Assembly: GCA_017538685.1 (NCBI GenBank)
Contig: JAFYIK010000060.1
Coordinates: forward strand, 1 to 8,168
Origin: Bacteroidales bacterium
Lineage (GTDB): Bacteria; Bacteroidota; Bacteroidia; Bacteroidales; UBA932
Direction of reading: 5' to 3'
Length of the DNA: 8,168 nucleotides
Shown here: piece after piece, positions 7,281-8,168 of the stretch
How the letters are laid out: each line of letters begins with the position of its first letter
How positions within the stretch are numbered: the first letter of the stretch is position 1
Notes under the pieces: generated by a model
What the model saw: only the letters and a program-made list of their open reading frames with translations
Databases searched by the model: none
What the model was told of the DNA's origin: nothing
Program-made: the position numbers and the translations under genes

Positions 7281-8168
7281 ATGGCAGTACTACAAAAGAT
7301 GCGCAACAAGTTCGGAGTGGCAATCTCCGTCATTATCGCGCTTTCCCTCCTGTACTTCATCGCCCCTATGGACGACCTGATGAATCTTTTCGGCAGGCCT
7401 GAGAACGTAGGTGAGATCAACGGTACGGGAATCTCGTATGAGGATTTCTCCGCAGAAGTCGGAACCTTCACTACGATCAACGAAATCACCACAGGCTCCA
7501 GCGCTCAGACCGACCAGGCACACCAGCAGATCAGGAATGCTGCCTGGCAGTCCCTGCTTGACCGCTTTATGTTCTTCAAGAACTGCGAGGCGGCAGGAAT
7601 TAAGGTCAGTGATGCAGAGGTGGCAGACCTCATCGCAGGAAACCACATCAGCCCCATCATCGAGCAGAACCCTCTCTTCCAGGCGGAAGACGGCACTTTC
7701 TCAGTGGAGAGAGTCCGTGAAATCAACCGTCAGGCGGAGTCGGACGAGACCCTCAAGCTCTACTGGAACTATCTGAAGCAGACGGTCCGCACCCAGCAGT
7801 TCTATGCGAAGTACGGTTCGCTGTTCGCCTACAGCGCAGTCGAGAGCCCGCTTTCCCTCAAGGAAGCAGTCGAGGCAGGTAACACCACCGCTGACATCGA
7901 GCTCGTCACCATCCCTTACGGCTACGTCCGCGACACGACGGTGAAGGTCTCGAACAAGGAGATCAAGGCCTACTACAAAGCCCATCAGGACGAATTCAAG
8001 CAGAAGGCCAGCCGCGACATCGAGTATGTGGTGTTCGAAGTGAAGCCTTCGGCAGCCGACGTGGCTTATACAGAGAAGTCGATTAACGATGTCCTTGACG
8101 AGTTCGCAAAGACGGACAACCTCAAGAACTTCCTTCTCAAGAACTCCGACAGGTCGCTCTCGAACCGC
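7281..8168 (+). CDS. PpiD/SurA-like membrane-anchored peptidyl-prolyl isomerase (N-terminal part, cut by window end)
   Basis: The 296 residues visible are the N-terminal part of a periplasmic foldase of the PpiD type, which helps newly exported proteins, including outer-membrane barrels, to fold. A short basic cytoplasmic start (MAVLQKMRNKFG) is followed by one membrane segment near residues 12-30 (VAISVIIALSLLYFIA). The SurA-type N-terminal chaperone region follows, with GEINGTGISYEDF near 44-56, helices through NAAWQSLLDRFMF, AGIKVSDAEVADLI and FQAEDGTFSVERVREI, and later VSNKEIKAYYKAHQDEFKQ leading into a beta segment IEYVVFEVKP. This matches the Bacteroidota SurA N-terminal domain proteins, which are usually about 700 residues, so more than half, including the expected parvulin domain, lies outside the window. 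Catalytic activity cannot be judged. The gene likely has its own promoter overlapping the end of lptC. Confidence 0.88.
   Translation, partial: MAVLQKMRNKFGVAISVIIALSLLYFIAPMDDLMNLFGRPENVGEINGTGISYEDFSAEVGTFTTINEITTGSSAQTDQAHQQIRNAAWQSLLDRFMFFKNCEAAGIKVSDAEVADLIAGNHISPIIEQNPLFQAEDGTFSVERVREINRQAESDETLKLYWNYLKQTVRTQQFYAKYGSLFAYSAVESPLSLKEAVEAGNTTADIELVTIPYGYVRDTTVKVSNKEIKAYYKAHQDEFKQKASRDIEYVVFEVKPSAADVAYTEKSINDVLDEFAKTDNLKNFLLKNSDRSLSNR

Noticed and set aside
1..8168. CTAG also appears to be absent
   Set aside because: CTAG is rare in many bacterial genomes and only a handful would be expected here, so its absence is weak evidence alone, unlike CATG.
1..8168. tRNA, rRNA, CRISPR, insertion sequences, attachment sites, rho-independent terminators
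   Set aside because: Intergenic space totals only about 100 nt. No repeats, transposase-like products, or GC-rich hairpins followed by T runs were seen.

Overview
The window reads as a chromosomal core segment of a Bacteroidales-type bacterium (phylum Bacteroidota) with a fairly high GC content (about 51% in the first 480 bases, about 59% in the helicase part of mfd, by hand count). The reasons are family-level. The outer-membrane barrel, the Cys-rich helical-repeat protein, the short lipoprotein form of LptC and the PpiD-type foldase resemble Bacteroidales proteins. The two promoter-like sites match the Bacteroidota -33/-7 pattern (TTTG, about 20 nt, TAnnTTTG), and start sites lack convincing Shine-Dalgarno sequences. 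A GC-rich gut lineage such as Rikenellaceae or an uncultured Bacteroidales family would fit, but the genus cannot be fixed from sequence alone.

Layout, all on the + strand. mfd (transcription-repair coupling factor) fills the first 3.2 kb. A 24-nt gap holding a good -7 box leads into a coaX-family gene. Its end overlaps by 14 nt the start of an outer-membrane beta-barrel gene. After 17 nt comes a secreted helical/TPR-like protein, and 4 nt later an lptC gene with a TTG start. A 57-nt gap, with a promoter that begins inside the end of lptC, precedes a ppiD-like membrane-anchored foldase that runs off the right edge. About 98% of the window is coding. There are no RNA genes, mobile elements, CRISPR arrays, clear terminators or minus-strand genes.

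How they fit together: Mfd clears stalled RNA polymerase and recruits UvrAB, and is probably only a neighbour of the rest. The coaX-barrel-TPR-lptC run looks like one transcription and translation unit. Its last three products go to the envelope: an outer-membrane barrel, a periplasmic repeat protein and the periplasmic LPS-export component. The PpiD-like protein downstream would help fold exported proteins. The barrel and repeat proteins have no function I can name.

Three points stand out. (1) The tetranucleotide CATG is absent from all 8168 bases although CAT and ATG are both common, and codons before Met avoid a final C. (2) The coaX product keeps the family fold signature but has replaced several residues usually needed for pantothenate kinase activity (Glu for the first Asp, Ser for the Asp of GxDR, Glu for a conserved Thr). 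(3) Two Bacteroidota-type promoters can be placed, one of which would give coaX an almost leaderless transcript.
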